Shown here in pieces: positions 37,101-49,231 of a stretch of DNA of 64,000 nt. How positions within the stretch are numbered: the stretch's first letter is position 1; each line of letters begins with the position of its first letter. A model generated the notes under the pieces. It did no database searches. It worked only from the letters and a program-made list of their open reading frames with translations, and had not been told where the DNA came from. Source of the stretch: Ursus arctos (taxonomy: Eukaryota > Chordata > Mammalia > Carnivora > Ursidae); contig NW_026623008.1 of the NCBI RefSeq assembly GCF_023065955.2, positions 22,936,001 to 23,000,000 on the forward strand. The letters are read 5' to 3'. Position numbers and translations under genes: made by a program.

Positions 37101-40100
37101 AGTCATTCTTTCCTGGTTTGATGAGGTTGGCTCAGGTTTGGAGGAAAGGTGCCAGGCTCCACCACTCAGTGGGGTAGTGGGTACTCTGAATTCTATTAAA
37201 AATTGGTGTATTCTCCTTATCTTCTAAGCAACACGGTATGCAACTGTGGCTCTGTAAAGTGCTTTGTAGGTAGTAAAATTAAATACGTATTTGTGAGTTG
37301 ATTGATAGACGTTTTTCTTCTGGTCTTACCCTTTCCAAGCTCTGGTAAACTGGTGCATTATGGGTAAATTCTGTCCAGGAATTACAGTGTGTCATACTTC
37401 CCAAAAGTTTACCCAGTGAACTTCTCAGTTTGAGAATCAGTCATTTCTCAAGAGTAATTCTTAAGAATAGATAAAGAATAAATGCTTGCTTGATTGATTT
37501 TGGGCCAAAATGAGTGCCTTTTGGTTGGGAGGTGCTAAGTTAGGTGCTTCCTGTAATGCAGACAGGGCTAAAAAGAACATCCACTTTGGGACCCAGCTTG
37601 AGTCAGATCCAGGTTCTACCACGTGGGCAAGTCACTTTGTCTCAGTCAGCCTCTCTGAACTTATCATTTTCTTTCCTGAAAATACAGGGATAATTATGCC
37701 CACCGAATAGATTTGTTATAAAGGGTAGAGGAGATATGTGTGCAAAAGTGCCCAGCTCAGCATCTGGAAAAATAGGTACTTAATAAATGTTAGCTGCTGT
37801 TATTCCCCTTTCTCAGTTTTTGTTTTTGTTTTTCTCATGCTGGGCTGCTGCTAACCTATTGCAGAATGAGAGAAAATGGGTGGGCCAGCTGCTGTCACCA
37901 GACATTGGCTTTTCCTGGGGAGCAGTTCTGAGCAGTGGCTTCTTTCCCATGCCCCTCCTGGCCTGTCTGCCAGCGGCTCACACCCAGGGTCATTTTTTTA
38001 TCCTTTATCTTCTGTTCTACTTCCCCCTTGAATGAAGTCAAGGGACCAGAAGCTAGTGTCACCTCTGGTATTCCATCTTCTCCCCTGTCCCAACTCCCAA
38101 CTGCTGAAGTGATCGACGCCACCTGCTGGAGGACTAGATTTTCTTTGTTCAGAGATTGAGGTCTACAGGGCCATTCCACCGACCCCTCCCCGCCACTCCT
38201 TCTTATTCTAGCTGGAGTCCTCGTCACAGCCTATGACTTGTTTTCCTCTTTCCTCCTCTTGAGCCTGCATCTTGGAGAGGGAAGAAAGTGAAATAATGCC
38301 AGACTCTGAGTTAGAAAGCACACTGTTTTTGTCACCTGAGCCTTGGTCACCTCACTTTACTTCTCTGAGTTGTAGTTTCCTTATCTGTAGAATGGGAATA
38401 ATAATTCCTGAATTTTGGCCTTGCCAGATTATTATTATAAGATAAAGGATGCGAAAAGCTTGATAAACTAAAGTGCTATTTGGATGTAAAAAAGTATTCT
38501 GCTCTCCTTCCTCATTTATTTATGAGGGGAGGGGCGCCAGACTCCACGTGTGCTTCCTCACTTTCCCAGGACCCTGCCCTACCTCAGGGGCAGAACCTGG
38601 TGAGGCACCCCAGCCCTTATATCCTGTGATGAGCTTCTATGATCTTGTCATCCAGAAAGTGCAGCACCATAAGCCAAACCAGCGGTTTGCCAGCTCTCAA
38701 CTGCCCCCAGCCGTGGTTCCTACTGCTTGGTAATAGGGGTCTGAGAAACTTTGTTCCGCTCTCCCTACTCCAATGGAGACTTCAAGAAAGAATTCCGGTC
38801 TAATCTCCTTTCAGAACTTTGACTCATCTGCTGTGGATACATGGCTAGACTGTCAGAACATTCTGGGAGTTCTCTGAAATGACAGAATAATACTTGTAGC
38901 TATGCAGAGTGCCTGCTGTGTGTCAGGCACTTAGTGCCTAGTAGTTAGTATTTATCTTGTTTAATACTCGTAGCATCCTTTGAAGTAAGTATTTATTATT
39001 TGCAGTTTACTGAAAAGAAAGCTGAGGTTCACAAGTTCCAAGTTACATAGCTATTAAGTGGCAGCTGGAATTTAAACTTTATTCTGCCTTATTCCAAAAT
39101 CGTTGGCGCTGACCACCGTACCACGAGGCCTGCCACTGCTGTGCAGGAGGAGGGGCCGGCCGTGAGCTTCCGAGGAAAGCTCAGGAGATTTCCAGTCGTC
39201 CAATCTGTGCGCAAACCCCAGCCCTGCCCATGTGATCTGGGGCAAGTGGCTTTCAACTTCTTGAGCCGCAGATCCTACCTCATTACCTCTTCACCACAAC
39301 GTGCGGCATAGGTGCTCTTCCCATCTCCGTTTTACATGTGAGGAGAATACGCCTCATGAGATAAAATGACTCGCCCTAAGTTACAGAATAGTAACCGGAC
39401 ATGGCGGAGCCAGAACTCAAGTCTGGGTCTAACGCTGGTTCTGTGTTCTGTCCCTCCTTTCTCCCAGCCGGCTCCCGAGACCTGGTGTAGCTCTCAGACA
39501 CACAGCTCTCTGCGTGCTGGTTGGGAGCCTGTAGGGGGAGCAGGAGCCGCAGCTCTTCAGCTCCTTCTCTTGCTCCTCCCTTAGTCTCTCCTCCTTAGAA
39601 GCCTTACTGAGCAGTATTGACAGTTGAAATTCAAGGAAAGGGTTATGCATTGCTTAAAACTGCTTGAAGCCCCCCCACAGAAGCCTAGGAATCTGCCTCC
39701 CATCTTTTGTGTGAGTTTGTGTTACTACTTTGGCAGCACGGTGTGGTGGTTATAGTTTGGAGAAAGTTCTTTCTGATCTTTTCTCTTTATCATTATAATC
39801 TTACAAGGTGGTTGTGTTGGAGATGACATAGCAAGGGCAGCGGCTGGAGCCGTACTAATTGATGGCAGCTGTTTTCCCGGGCAGCAGGCTGTGCTAGAAA
39901 CCAGAGCAGGAGCCCAGGGTCCTGGGGCTCTCACCTCCTTATTGTGTGACCTTGGGCATATGAGGCACTGTCTCCAGGTAGACTGGGTGACCTCTAAGGA
40001 CTCCTTTCACCTTTAATATCCCGTGTTTTTTAAAAATAAAAGTAAGGATGCCTGGTTGTTTTTTTTTTTTTAATCTAACTGAATTGTAATTTATTTAATG

Positions 40101-40358
40101 CTTTATAATTTATTAAATGGTCCCCTATTGATTATATGCCATGATACTTTAAAGCAAATGTACACATACAACGTTGCTTTTAAATTTTCTTTTCAGGAAA
40201 AGAAGAAAAAAAAACATAGAGACAGAAAGTCGTCTGACTCTGACAGCTCAGACTCTGAGAGTGACACAGGCAAGAGGGCAAGGCACACATCAAAAGACAG
40301 CAAGGCAGCAAAGAAGAAGAAGAAGAAGAAGAAGCACAAGAAGAAGCACAAGGAGTGA
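4082..40358 (+). CDS. ZCCHC17: ZCCHC17, partial: six coding exons of seven, residues 23-241 (overview; spliced)
   Basis: Spliced product matches the mammalian nucleolar protein pNO40/PS1D, which has 241 residues in human. Seen: an S1 RNA-binding fold (about residues 16-88, motif VTDYGAF then GLVHRTHMSS and GDKVWVKLIGRE), an arginine patch RRRR at 110-113, a zinc knuckle CX2CX4HX4C with C133, C136, H141 and C146, an acidic stretch DEEEEKEEAK at 160-169, a serine/aspartate run (SDSDSSDSESD) and a lysine-rich C-terminus. Exons join at 4139/14106, 14206/15594, 15685/22941, 23041/25038 and 25183/40197, all with GT-AG ends and an uninterrupted frame; 219 codons are present. Family knowledge: it binds RNA, locates to the nucleolus, associates with the 60S subunit and pinin, and has been linked to RNA processing. 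The exon with the initiator methionine and about 22 residues is not in the window. The gene converges on FABP3. Confidence 0.97.
4340..4440 (+). repeat. MIR-like relic
   Basis: Core CACCTGTGACCCTAGGCAAG followed by GCACTTGACCTCTTTGGTCT. Confidence 0.55.
4948..5141 (+). mobile_element. CAN SINE
   Basis: Head GGGGCGCCTGGGTAGCACAG. A perfect 14-bp duplication AAAAATCATAAGCA is at 4934-4947 and 5142-5155, so this is a comparatively recent insertion. Confidence 0.95.
5331..5756 (+). mobile_element. CAN SINE, host copy of a nested group
   Basis: Head GGCGCCTGGGTGTCTTAG to tail CTAAAATAAATAAATCT at 5522, then interrupted by an antisense SINE (5523-5720); the tail resumes at 5737. The flank CTAACTTA is at 5321-5328 and again at 5963-5970, beyond a further SINE in its A-tail. 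Confidence 0.9.
5523..5720 (-). mobile_element. CAN SINE, antisense, inserted in the tail of another SINE
   Basis: Bounded by a 16-bp duplication TAAAATAAATAAATCT (5507-5522 and 5721-5736) that belongs to the host SINE tail. Confidence 0.94.
5757..5955 (+). mobile_element. CAN SINE in the A-tail of the 5331 copy
   Basis: Head GGGGCTCCTGGGTGGCTCAG with a long A-run at the end. AAAAGAAAA occurs on both sides, which fits insertion into the host SINE A-tail. Confidence 0.9.
6145..6560 (-). mobile_element. Old L1 3'-end relic, antisense
   Basis: Text runs in the usual antisense L1 order: ACAGTTCAGTGG, TTGCAACCATCACTACAATC, AATAAGTGGAATCAGACAAC, TGACTGGCTTCTTTCACTCA. Confidence 0.75.
6560..6850 (-). 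mobile_element. Old endogenous-retrovirus LTR relic (3' part), antisense
   Basis: Non-coding fragment that shares order and wording with the longer copy at 9165-9800 (AATTCTGACACTAACTGCCC, GTTTTGATAATTTGCTAGAA). On the minus strand it reads toward a typical LTR 3' end. No viral gene remains. The family is not assigned. Confidence 0.6.
6959..7002 (+). mobile_element. 44-bp, severely 5'-truncated L1 3' tail
   Basis: CCCTGTATGTTAACTAACTG, then AATTTAAATAAAAACTT and an A-run: the end of the carnivore L1 3' UTR with its AATAAA. ATTGCTGTTA stands at 6949-6958 and at 7003-7012. The next SINE used the same A-run as its target. Confidence 0.8.
7016..7205 (+). mobile_element. CAN SINE
   Basis: Head GGGGCGCCTGGATGGCTCAG. 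The duplication AAAAAAATTGCTGTTAATA is at 6997-7015 and 7206-7224. Confidence 0.94.
7722..7936 (-). mobile_element. CAN SINE, antisense, with a 21-bp internal duplication
   Basis: T-rich start and CCACCCAGG end. A 21-bp unit beginning GGACTC occurs twice in tandem (7840-7860 and 7861-7881) with three differences. Confidence 0.9.
8127..8341 (-). mobile_element. CAN SINE, antisense
   Basis: (GA)n body and CCACCTGGGCACCCC end. TGTGCA plus a T-run flanks both sides (8110 and 8342). Confidence 0.91.
9165..9800 (-). mobile_element. Old endogenous-retrovirus LTR relic, antisense, about 0.6 kb
   Basis: Non-coding. On the minus strand it begins near CAAAAATATATTTGGTCTTT, passes GAGCTCTATAGAAACTC-like and GCTTCCAGGTTAGTGAACAC stretches and ends in GTCAGAATTGAATTAAG... 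Homologous to 6560-6850. No internal viral coding region is attached, so this looks like a decayed solo LTR. The family is not assigned. Confidence 0.6.
9803..9905. mobile_element. DNA-transposon-like fragment
   Basis: Starts CTGTGCTGTCCAGTAATGTA and contains TAGCCAC near one end and a GTGGCT-related ATGGCTAGTGACT near the other, as in short inverted-repeat elements. The larger relative is at 20125-20345. Confidence 0.45.
10039..10143 (-). mobile_element. Short tRNA-like CAN SINE, antisense
   Basis: Short class (AACGCAAGGGCTTGAACTCA ... CCACCCAGTCACCCC). The duplication GAAGTTCAAATATTTTTA / GAAGCTCAAATATTTTTA is at 10021-10038 and 10144-10161. Confidence 0.9.
10405..10545 (+). repeat. MIR-like relic
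   Basis: CCCAGCTGTGCCATTTATTG, then CTTATCTGTGAAATGGGAAT, the MIR order. Confidence 0.6.
11285..11425 (+). repeat. MIR-like relic
   Basis: TTTACTAGCTTTGTGATCTT and GTCACAGGGTTGATAGAAGG in MIR order. Confidence 0.55.
12083..12292 (+). mobile_element. CAN SINE
   Basis: Head GGGATGCCTGGGTGGCTCAG, tail AATAAATAAATCTTT, followed by a short TA run. Confidence 0.92.
12394..12482 (-). mobile_element. Truncated CAN SINE, antisense
   Basis: Only the tail and GA-rich body remain (TTAAAAGATTTTATTGAGAA to GCAGAGGGAGAGGGA); the tRNA-like head is missing. It carries a tandem 14-bp duplication of TATGCACATGAGAG at 12421-12448. Confidence 0.75.
12631..12836 (-). mobile_element. CAN SINE, antisense
   Basis: T-rich start, ACTCCCTGCTGAACAGAGAG, and the end CCACCCAGGTGCCCC. 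Confidence 0.91.
13560..13980 (-). mobile_element. Old L1 3'-UTR relic, antisense
   Basis: Very AT-rich. It follows the antisense order of old mammalian L1 ends: TTTACCATAGTTTACCAAGC, CCAATTATTGGTCATTTAGA, TTCTTGCATCAAAGGTATAA. Strongly diverged. Confidence 0.5.
14106..14206 (+). CDS. ZCCHC17: ZCCHC17 coding exon: S1 domain core (residues 42-75)
   Basis: Acceptor TTTTGTACCCAG and donor GAG|GTAAGG. With one base from the previous exon, its 101 nt give 34 codons: GLVHRTHMSSCRVDKPSEIV, then DVGDKVWVKLIGRE. HRTHMS and GDKVWVKLIG are the standard S1 core positions. It ends in phase 0. Confidence 0.98.
14207..15593 (+). other. ZCCHC17: ZCCHC17 intron, 1.4 kb
   Basis: Starts GTAAGG and ends TTTACAG. 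It holds an A-rich stretch near 14490, an L2-like relic at 14780-15140 and otherwise unassigned sequence. It has no young SINE. Confidence 0.9.
14780..15140 (+). repeat. Ancient LINE (L2-like) relic
   Basis: GTTATGGAGCTCGTATAGAA, TAAGTGCTGTAATGGGCTCA and ATATTCCAGGCAGGGAGAAT recur in this order in several places of the window (near 18.4, 22.4, 35.2 and 56.8 kb), marking an old repeat family. The L2 assignment is from memory. Confidence 0.5.
15594..15685 (+). CDS. ZCCHC17: ZCCHC17 coding exon: end of S1 domain (residues 76-105, part of 106)
   Basis: Acceptor CTTTTACAG. The 92 nt encode MKNDRIKVSLSMKVV and NQGTGKDLDPNNVII plus GA of a glutamate codon. The donor is GA|GTAGGT. The next exon supplies the G, restoring E106 followed by Q107. 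A second GT four bases downstream (15690) would put a TAG in frame. Confidence 0.97.
16425..16622 (-). mobile_element. CAN SINE, antisense
   Basis: TTTTTTAAAAAGATTTTATT start, GA-rich body, end CCACCCAGGTGCCCC. Confidence 0.92.
16637..16970 (-). mobile_element. Short CAN SINE, antisense, split by another SINE
   Basis: Tail part at 16637-16652 and body at 16869-16970 (CACCCAATGTGGGGCTTAAG ... GAGCCCGCCAGACATCC) belong together; the gap is the sense SINE at 16653-16868. Confidence 0.85.
16653..16868 (+). mobile_element. CAN SINE nested in an antisense SINE
   Basis: Head GGGTGCCTGGGTGACTCAG and an A-run of about 24. The duplication GATTTTATTTTT / GGTTTTATTTTT is at 16641-16652 and 16869-16880. 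Confidence 0.92.
17575..17790 (+). repeat. MIR-like relic
   Basis: TCCTAGTTCTGCTGCAAACT, GACCTTGAGCAGACTCCTTC and TCTGACCCTCAGCTTCTTAC in MIR order. Confidence 0.65.
17945..18620 (+). repeat. Ancient LINE (L2-like) relic split by a SINE
   Basis: TTTATTCAGCAAATGTTTTT ... before, and TGGCATTTGAGCTAGTTCTA, GGAAAGGCACGAGGTAGTAA and TTGTGGAGAGCTTTGACTTT after, the SINE at 18107-18309. Same family as 14780-15140. Confidence 0.5.
18107..18309 (+). mobile_element. CAN SINE
   Basis: Head GGGGCGCCTGGGTGGCTCAG. A perfect 14-bp duplication AAAAGAGTAGGTTA is at 18093-18106 and 18310-18323. Confidence 0.95.
18653..18838 (+). mobile_element. CAN SINE
   Basis: Head GGGGCGCCTGGGTGGCTCAG. TTTTTTAAAGCCCT is duplicated at 18639-18652 and 18839-18852. 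Confidence 0.95.
19592..19772 (-). mobile_element. CAN SINE, antisense
   Basis: TTTTTTTTGAAGATTTTATT start, end CCACCCAGGTGCCCC. No clean duplication seen. Confidence 0.91.
19786..19985 (-). mobile_element. Old L1 3'-end relic, antisense
   Basis: GTGGTGAGAACACCTAACAT, CTACCCTCTTAACAAATTTT and TTGTATAACAGAGCTCTAAA: the diverged antisense L1 3' order also seen at 27.3 kb. Confidence 0.6.
20125..20345. mobile_element. DNA-transposon-like short inverted-repeat element
   Basis: Left end CACTGTCCCACTGGATAGCC and right end CTGTTGGACACTGATAT are imperfect reverse complements. The inside has TAGCCAC near both ends and an AT-rich centre. Family not assigned. Confidence 0.5.
20392..20579 (-). mobile_element. 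CAN SINE, antisense
   Basis: TTTTTTAAAAGATATATTTA start, end CCACCTGGGCGCCC. Confidence 0.91.
21045..21246 (-). mobile_element. CAN SINE, antisense
   Basis: T-run then AAGATTTATTTATTTGAG, end CCACCCAGGTGCCCC. The duplication AAGAGCACAGAAATTT / AAGAGCATAGAAATTT is at 21029-21044 and 21247-21262. Confidence 0.95.
21278..21472 (-). mobile_element. CAN SINE, antisense
   Basis: Starts immediately after the right flank of the previous SINE. The duplication CAACAAACATTTATT / CAGCAAACGTTTATT is at 21263-21277 and 21473-21487. Confidence 0.93.
21745..22310 (+). mobile_element. Old L1 3'-end relic, sense
   Basis: Order AGGAGTGTAATTGGTAAACA, CACTGTTCATAGTAGAAACT, AATGTGGATGAATCTCTCAG and AAGAAGCCAGACACAGAAGG is typical of the 3' part of old L1 copies. 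Apparent frames inside it are chance frames. Confidence 0.65.
22320..22680 (+). repeat. Ancient LINE (L2-like) relic
   Basis: CTAAGCTGAGCCTTGAAGTG, GGAACTGCGTGAGCAAGGGC and GAAGGCCTCGAGTACCAAAG; same family as 14780-15140. Confidence 0.5.
22941..23041 (+). CDS. ZCCHC17: ZCCHC17 coding exon: basic linker and first half of the zinc knuckle (residues 106-139)
   Basis: Acceptor TTTCGTTACAG and donor AAAG|GTAAGG. The 101 nt complete E106 and encode QEERRRRSFQDYTGQKITLE, then AVLNTTCKKCGCK, ending with the first base of G140. C133 and C136, the first two zinc ligands, are here. The arginine run is coded by AGG CGG CGG CGG. Confidence 0.98.
24009..24213 (+). mobile_element. CAN SINE
   Basis: Head GGACGCCTGGGTGGCTCAG. 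A perfect 17-bp duplication TAAAACCAGCTCTGTAG is at 23992-24008 and 24214-24230. Confidence 0.96.
24410..24545 (+). repeat. MIR-like relic
   Basis: GTTTTAGCTCTGCTGCTCTG, TGACCTTGAGCTACTTTCCT and TTGATGATCTCTAAGGCCCT in order. Confidence 0.55.
25038..25183 (+). CDS. ZCCHC17: ZCCHC17 coding exon: second half of the zinc knuckle and acidic region (residues 140-188)
   Basis: Acceptor CTCTTCTGCAG and donor AAG|GTGAGT. The 146 nt complete G140 and encode HFAKDCFMQPGGTKYSLIPD, EEEEKEEAKSAEFEKPDPTK and NSSRKRKK. H141 and C146 complete the CX2CX4HX4C knuckle, so the zinc-binding unit is split by the intron exactly at its glycine. Ends in phase 0. Confidence 0.98.
25390..25765 (-). mobile_element. Old L1 3'-end relic, antisense
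   Basis: GGCTGTATGATGGTTTATTT, CTATTGTTGGATATTTTTAT, TTATCAAATTGTCTTTCCAG and GGATAAGAGTGCCTGTCTCA in antisense L1 order. Confidence 0.65.
26255..26365 (+). repeat. MIR-like relic
   Basis: GACTTTGGCTCAGAGTCTGT, then TTGTGTAACTTTGGGCCCTC. Confidence 0.5.
26640..27283. repeat. Ancient interspersed relic (probably LINE), broken by an L1 insertion
   Basis: CAGTCACCGAGTCCTGTTAG and AACTGCCTACTTGACATCTT to CTCAAGCCAAAATCTATAGG resemble a common old mammalian repeat read antisense; its continuation (AATCAGACCACGTCTTCCTA, AAATAAAATCCAAACTGCCT) appears at 29300-29390, after the L1. Includes one copy of a 48-bp duplicated segment (26809-26856). Confidence 0.45.
27332..27503 (-). mobile_element. Short CAN SINE, antisense, with a foreign 48-bp insert
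   Basis: Head end GAGCCAGCCAGGTGCCC. A perfect 13-bp duplication ACCATCTTAACCA is at 27319-27331 and 27504-27516. Its tail contains 48 bp (27362-27409) identical to 26809-26856. Confidence 0.88.
27517..27726 (-). mobile_element. CAN SINE, antisense, second at the same target
   Basis: T-run and AAGATTTATTTATTTTATTT start, CCACCCAGGCACCC end. ACCATCTTAACC at 27504-27515 recurs at 27727-27738. Confidence 0.92.
27739..27953 (-). mobile_element. CAN SINE, antisense, third at the same target
   Basis: T-run start, GAGAGAGAGAGAGAGAGAGC body, end CCACCCAGGTGCC. CTTAACC flanks both ends (27732-27738 and 27954-27960). Confidence 0.91.
28126..28570 (-). mobile_element. Solo LTR of an endogenous retrovirus, antisense, 445 bp
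   Basis: On the minus strand it starts TGTGGAATTATC and ends TTTTCTCA (TG...CA), with a polyadenylation signal inside AAATAAAGGCC about 40 bases before the end. It interrupts the antisense L1 text between CACCATTCTAC and CTCTATGATTTAGAC. No clean short duplication is visible and no viral coding sequence is attached. Confidence 0.6.
28644..28784 (-). mobile_element. CAN SINE, antisense, internally deleted
   Basis: Full ends but a shortened middle near AAGGAGCCCGAGCCAAAGCA. CAGTATTTGTC is at 28627-28637 and 28785-28795. Confidence 0.9.
29634..29822 (+). mobile_element. CAN SINE
   Basis: Head TGGATGCCTGGGTGGCTCAG, tail ATACATAAATCTTT. AAAAATTTTAA-type sequence is on both sides. Confidence 0.91.
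30495..30735 (+). repeat. MIR, near full length
   Basis: AGAGTGGTGCTTAAGAACCG, GGGTTCTGATCTCAGCTCAG, TCCCTATTTGTAAAATGGGA, AATAATAAGCATCTACTTCA and GGATGAGGTGATGCATGTAA in full MIR order. Confidence 0.8.
30845..32300 (-). mobile_element. Old L1, antisense (3' part of the reverse-transcriptase ORF region), decayed
   Basis: Runs in the familiar antisense order: CACATATTTTCTTCCATTCT, TTTTGGTGTCATACGCAAGA, TAGGTCTTTGATCCATTTCG, AAAATCATTTAACCATGTAT, TAGTAAGTTTTGGAATCAGG, TTTAGGATGGATTTTTTTAT, ATATTAAGTCTCCCAATCCA, ACAGCTTTGCTGAATTCACT. Frames are broken, with no intact ORF. A young L1 tail is inserted at 31437-31626. Confidence 0.9.
31437..31626 (-). mobile_element. Young carnivore L1 3' end, antisense, nested in old L1
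   Basis: T-rich start (its A-tail), TTATTATGTTAGTCACCATA, TCCATGATTCATTATTTGTG, ATACCCATCACCAGCCTATC and a C-rich end. The duplication TATTTCGATGACTC (31423-31436) / TATTTTGATGACTC (31627-31640) lies in the host L1. Confidence 0.93.
33205..33322 (-). mobile_element. Short CAN SINE, antisense
   Basis: CAATATGGGGCTCAAACTCA ... GAGCCAGCCAGGTGCCC. The perfect duplication TACCCTCTAAAT is at 33193-33204 and 33323-33334. Confidence 0.93.
34327..34535 (+). mobile_element. CAN SINE, recent
   Basis: Head GGGGCACCTGGGTGGCACAG and an A-run of about 21. A perfect 15-bp duplication GAAAATGGAAATGGA is at 34312-34326 and 34536-34550. Confidence 0.96.
35090..36640 (+). repeat. Ancient LINE (L2-like) relic, longest copy
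   Basis: GTGTCTATGTGCCAAGCTCT, AGTAGTGAACAAAACACGTA, GTGGAGAAAAATTGATTATG, GGAACAGTAAGGAGGCCAGA, GAGGGCCTTGTAGGAGAACA, AGAATTACTCTGGTTTCTGT and GAAGATAACTCCACAAAGTT follow the order of a common old repeat. Chance frames in it are not genes. Confidence 0.6.
37590..37790 (+). repeat. MIR-like relic
   Basis: GATCCAGGTTCTACCACGTG, GGCAAGTCACTTTGTCTCAG, TTGTTATAAAGGGTAGAGGA and CTTAATAAATGTTAGCTGCT. Confidence 0.75.
38305..38440 (+). repeat. MIR-like relic
   Basis: CTTGGTCACCTCACTTTACT, TTATCTGTAGAATGGGAATA and ATAATTCCTGAATTTTGGCC. Confidence 0.65.
38900..39125 (-). repeat. MIR relic, antisense
   Basis: CTGCTGTGTGTCAGGCACTT, TAATACTCGTAGCATCCTTT, GAAAGCTGAGGTTCACAAGT and GCTATTAAGTGGCAGCTGGA. 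Confidence 0.7.
40197..40358 (+). CDS. ZCCHC17: ZCCHC17 terminal coding exon: lysine/serine-rich tail (residues 189-241, stop)
   Basis: Acceptor AAATTTTCTTTTCAG. The 162 nt encode EKKKKKHRDRKSSDSDSSDS, ESDTGKRARHTSKDSKAAKK and KKKKKKHKKKHKE, then TGA at 40356-40358. The basic tail fits nucleolar targeting; SDSDSSDSESD looks like a casein-kinase-2-type target (inference). Residues 227-234 are coded by an uninterrupted (AAG)8 at 40311-40334. Confidence 0.97.
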   Translation, partial: EKKKKKHRDRKSSDSDSSDSESDTGKRARHTSKDSKAAKKKKKKKKHKKKHKE

Positions 40359-41100
40359 GAGTGGAGAGAGTAGAGGGGGTGGTTGAGAGAAGGAGGAACC
40401 AGGGGCCTTGTGCCTTGAAGCCCTGGCTCCCGGAAAGACTCAGTAGTGCGAGTATGGCCTCCCACCCCACTGACTTCGTGCCCACGGGAGATGGCTTCCC
40501 CTCATGCAGCAGGCAGGTTTGGGAGTTAGATGTCAGAGCATCTGCCTGAATGAGTTGTTGTTAACTTATCATTCCTGGTCCCTTTGCAAGTGACCCCTGC
40601 AGCTCACCCATTCATTCACTCAATCCTTCATTCGGCAGGAGGTCCTATTACCCTCTCCAGCTGCCACTGCCAGAGCCAGATTCCTGCACAGGAGTCCAGG
40701 CTGCAGCCACAGGTACTGCTGTGGAGGCAAGTCTGGCTGTAGTTGGAGAACAGGAATGGGCCCCTCCCTGTTGGGTCTGCCCTGGGCTGATTGGTGAGTG
40801 ATCCCTGCGGCATCCAACACCGGGGCCGAGGGAGACCGGCAGGATGAGGGGGAACATGGTAAGAAGTGGTGCTCACTTTTTCCATTCCCCCTAACGTGAT
40901 TCCACCATGCTACAAGTGACAGCCAGAAAACCACTGTTTGCAGTGACTGAGCTTGTGTGTGACATTCTGCCAGACCGCTGAACCAGATAGCTCAAGCCAA
41001 GATCATTGCTTTACTTTGTATTTACTACTGTGTGAGTCAATTGGTTCCACTTCAGGTCTCTGCTTAAATTCCTGGCACTAAATGGACGTGTGTTTGGTTT
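40359..41100 (+). other. ZCCHC17: ZCCHC17 3' untranslated region (end inferred)
   Basis: No AATAAA or ATTAAA was found on this strand between the stop and FABP3. The best candidate is the weak variant ACTAAA at 41077-41082, followed by GT-rich GTGTGTTTGGTTTT. That would give a 3' UTR of about 0.74 kb. The end is an inference. Confidence 0.5.
41077..41082 (+). terminator. ZCCHC17: Candidate ZCCHC17 polyadenylation signal (ACTAAA variant)
   Basis: ACTAAA is a known rare hexamer variant. A GT-rich tract begins a few bases downstream (41088-41100). It is chosen only because no canonical signal is present. Confidence 0.35.
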
Positions 41101-41829
41101 TAAACTTGCTGAATGTTCTTACTGCTATAATCCCTCTTCCTGGGTCATTTACAGACTTACAAGTCACTGAATCTGCATTCACTGACAGAAAAACATTTAA
41201 TATGTTACTTCAGACCTTGGAGAGAAGCCCAGCTGAGGTACAGAGCCAGAGGCACCAACAGGTCACAGTCTTCTTAGGAGATCACTTATAAGCCCTCTCT
41301 TCTGTAATGATTAGATGACCTCTTCCCCCAGAGCTGATTAGAGAAACGGTAAGAATTTGTAACCATGACTGGTCCAGGGCATAGGTGGGAGCTTAGCAGT
41401 CATCTTGGCCAGAGGGCATTGGCTCCCACCACCAAGGCACAAGCCTGCATCCTGTGTCCTGAGCCTACATTCTGGAAAGAGAGACCACAGCATCCCACAA
41501 AGAGCAACTTTCCAAACCCAAGGGCCTACAGTGCAGGGTGGGCCTGAGGTGACAGTTCAGTAGCTGAGCCTGGGGAAGCCGTGCCACTGACTGATTATGG
41601 ACTAGCTCATGTGGCCGTGCGGAGGAGCAGTGTGGAGGCAAGGTGTAGGAACAGCTGTTTTATTACTGGGCATGTCAGGTGACCAGCTGCCACTGCCCCG
41701 AGACCGTCCATTTCAGTCTCATCCCGTGCTGCCTCTGAGTGACCTTCAGGCAGTCGTTTCCGCCCACTCTCCGACACACAGGGAAACCGAGACTCTCAGA
41801 GTCATGTCACCAAAGGCAAAAAGGCAATT
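41101..41829. other. Convergent intergenic stretch between ZCCHC17 and FABP3
   Basis: About 0.7 kb separates the two inferred 3' ends. No repeat of recognisable identity and no coding sequence seen. Confidence 0.6.
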
Positions 41830-49185
<7,356 letters not shown>

Positions 49186-49206
49186 GGTTCCTAGCCCGCG
49201 CTGCCG

Positions 49207-49216
49207 CTTTAAATAG
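49207..49216 (-). promoter_or_regulatory. FABP3: FABP3 TATA box
   Basis: CTATTTAAAG on the minus strand, 89 bases upstream of the ATG, in otherwise GC-rich DNA. One base short of a MEF2 site, so it could also be read as a weak MEF2-like element (inference). Confidence 0.8.
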
Positions 49217-49225
49217 CCCTTGCAT

Positions 49226-49231
49226 CACGTG
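49226..49231. promoter_or_regulatory. FABP3: E-box CACGTG just upstream of the FABP3 TATA box
   Basis: The palindromic class-B E-box CACGTG lies 10 bases upstream of the TATA box, embedded in GCATCACGTGGTGAGG. It could bind USF/MYC-type factors; binding is inferred only. Confidence 0.5.

Larger units (their letters stand above)
25184..40196 (+). other. ZCCHC17: ZCCHC17 last intron, 15.0 kb
   Basis: Starts GTGAGT and ends TTTTCTTTTCAG. The first 10 kb are repeat-dense: antisense L1 relics at 25390-25765, 27284-29230 and 30845-32300, SINEs to 34535, and an LTR at 28126-28570. Between 34.6 and 40.1 kb only old relics remain (L2-like at 35090-36640, MIRs at 37.6-39.4 kb). Unassigned parts include 25770-26250, 29830-30490, 32310-33190 and 33340-34310. 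No coding exon was recognised. Confidence 0.9.

Noticed and set aside
40030..40075. Possible SINE head (GGATGCCTGG) just before the last ZCCHC17 exon
   Set aside because: Only ten bases match and a T-run follows; too short to support an insertion.
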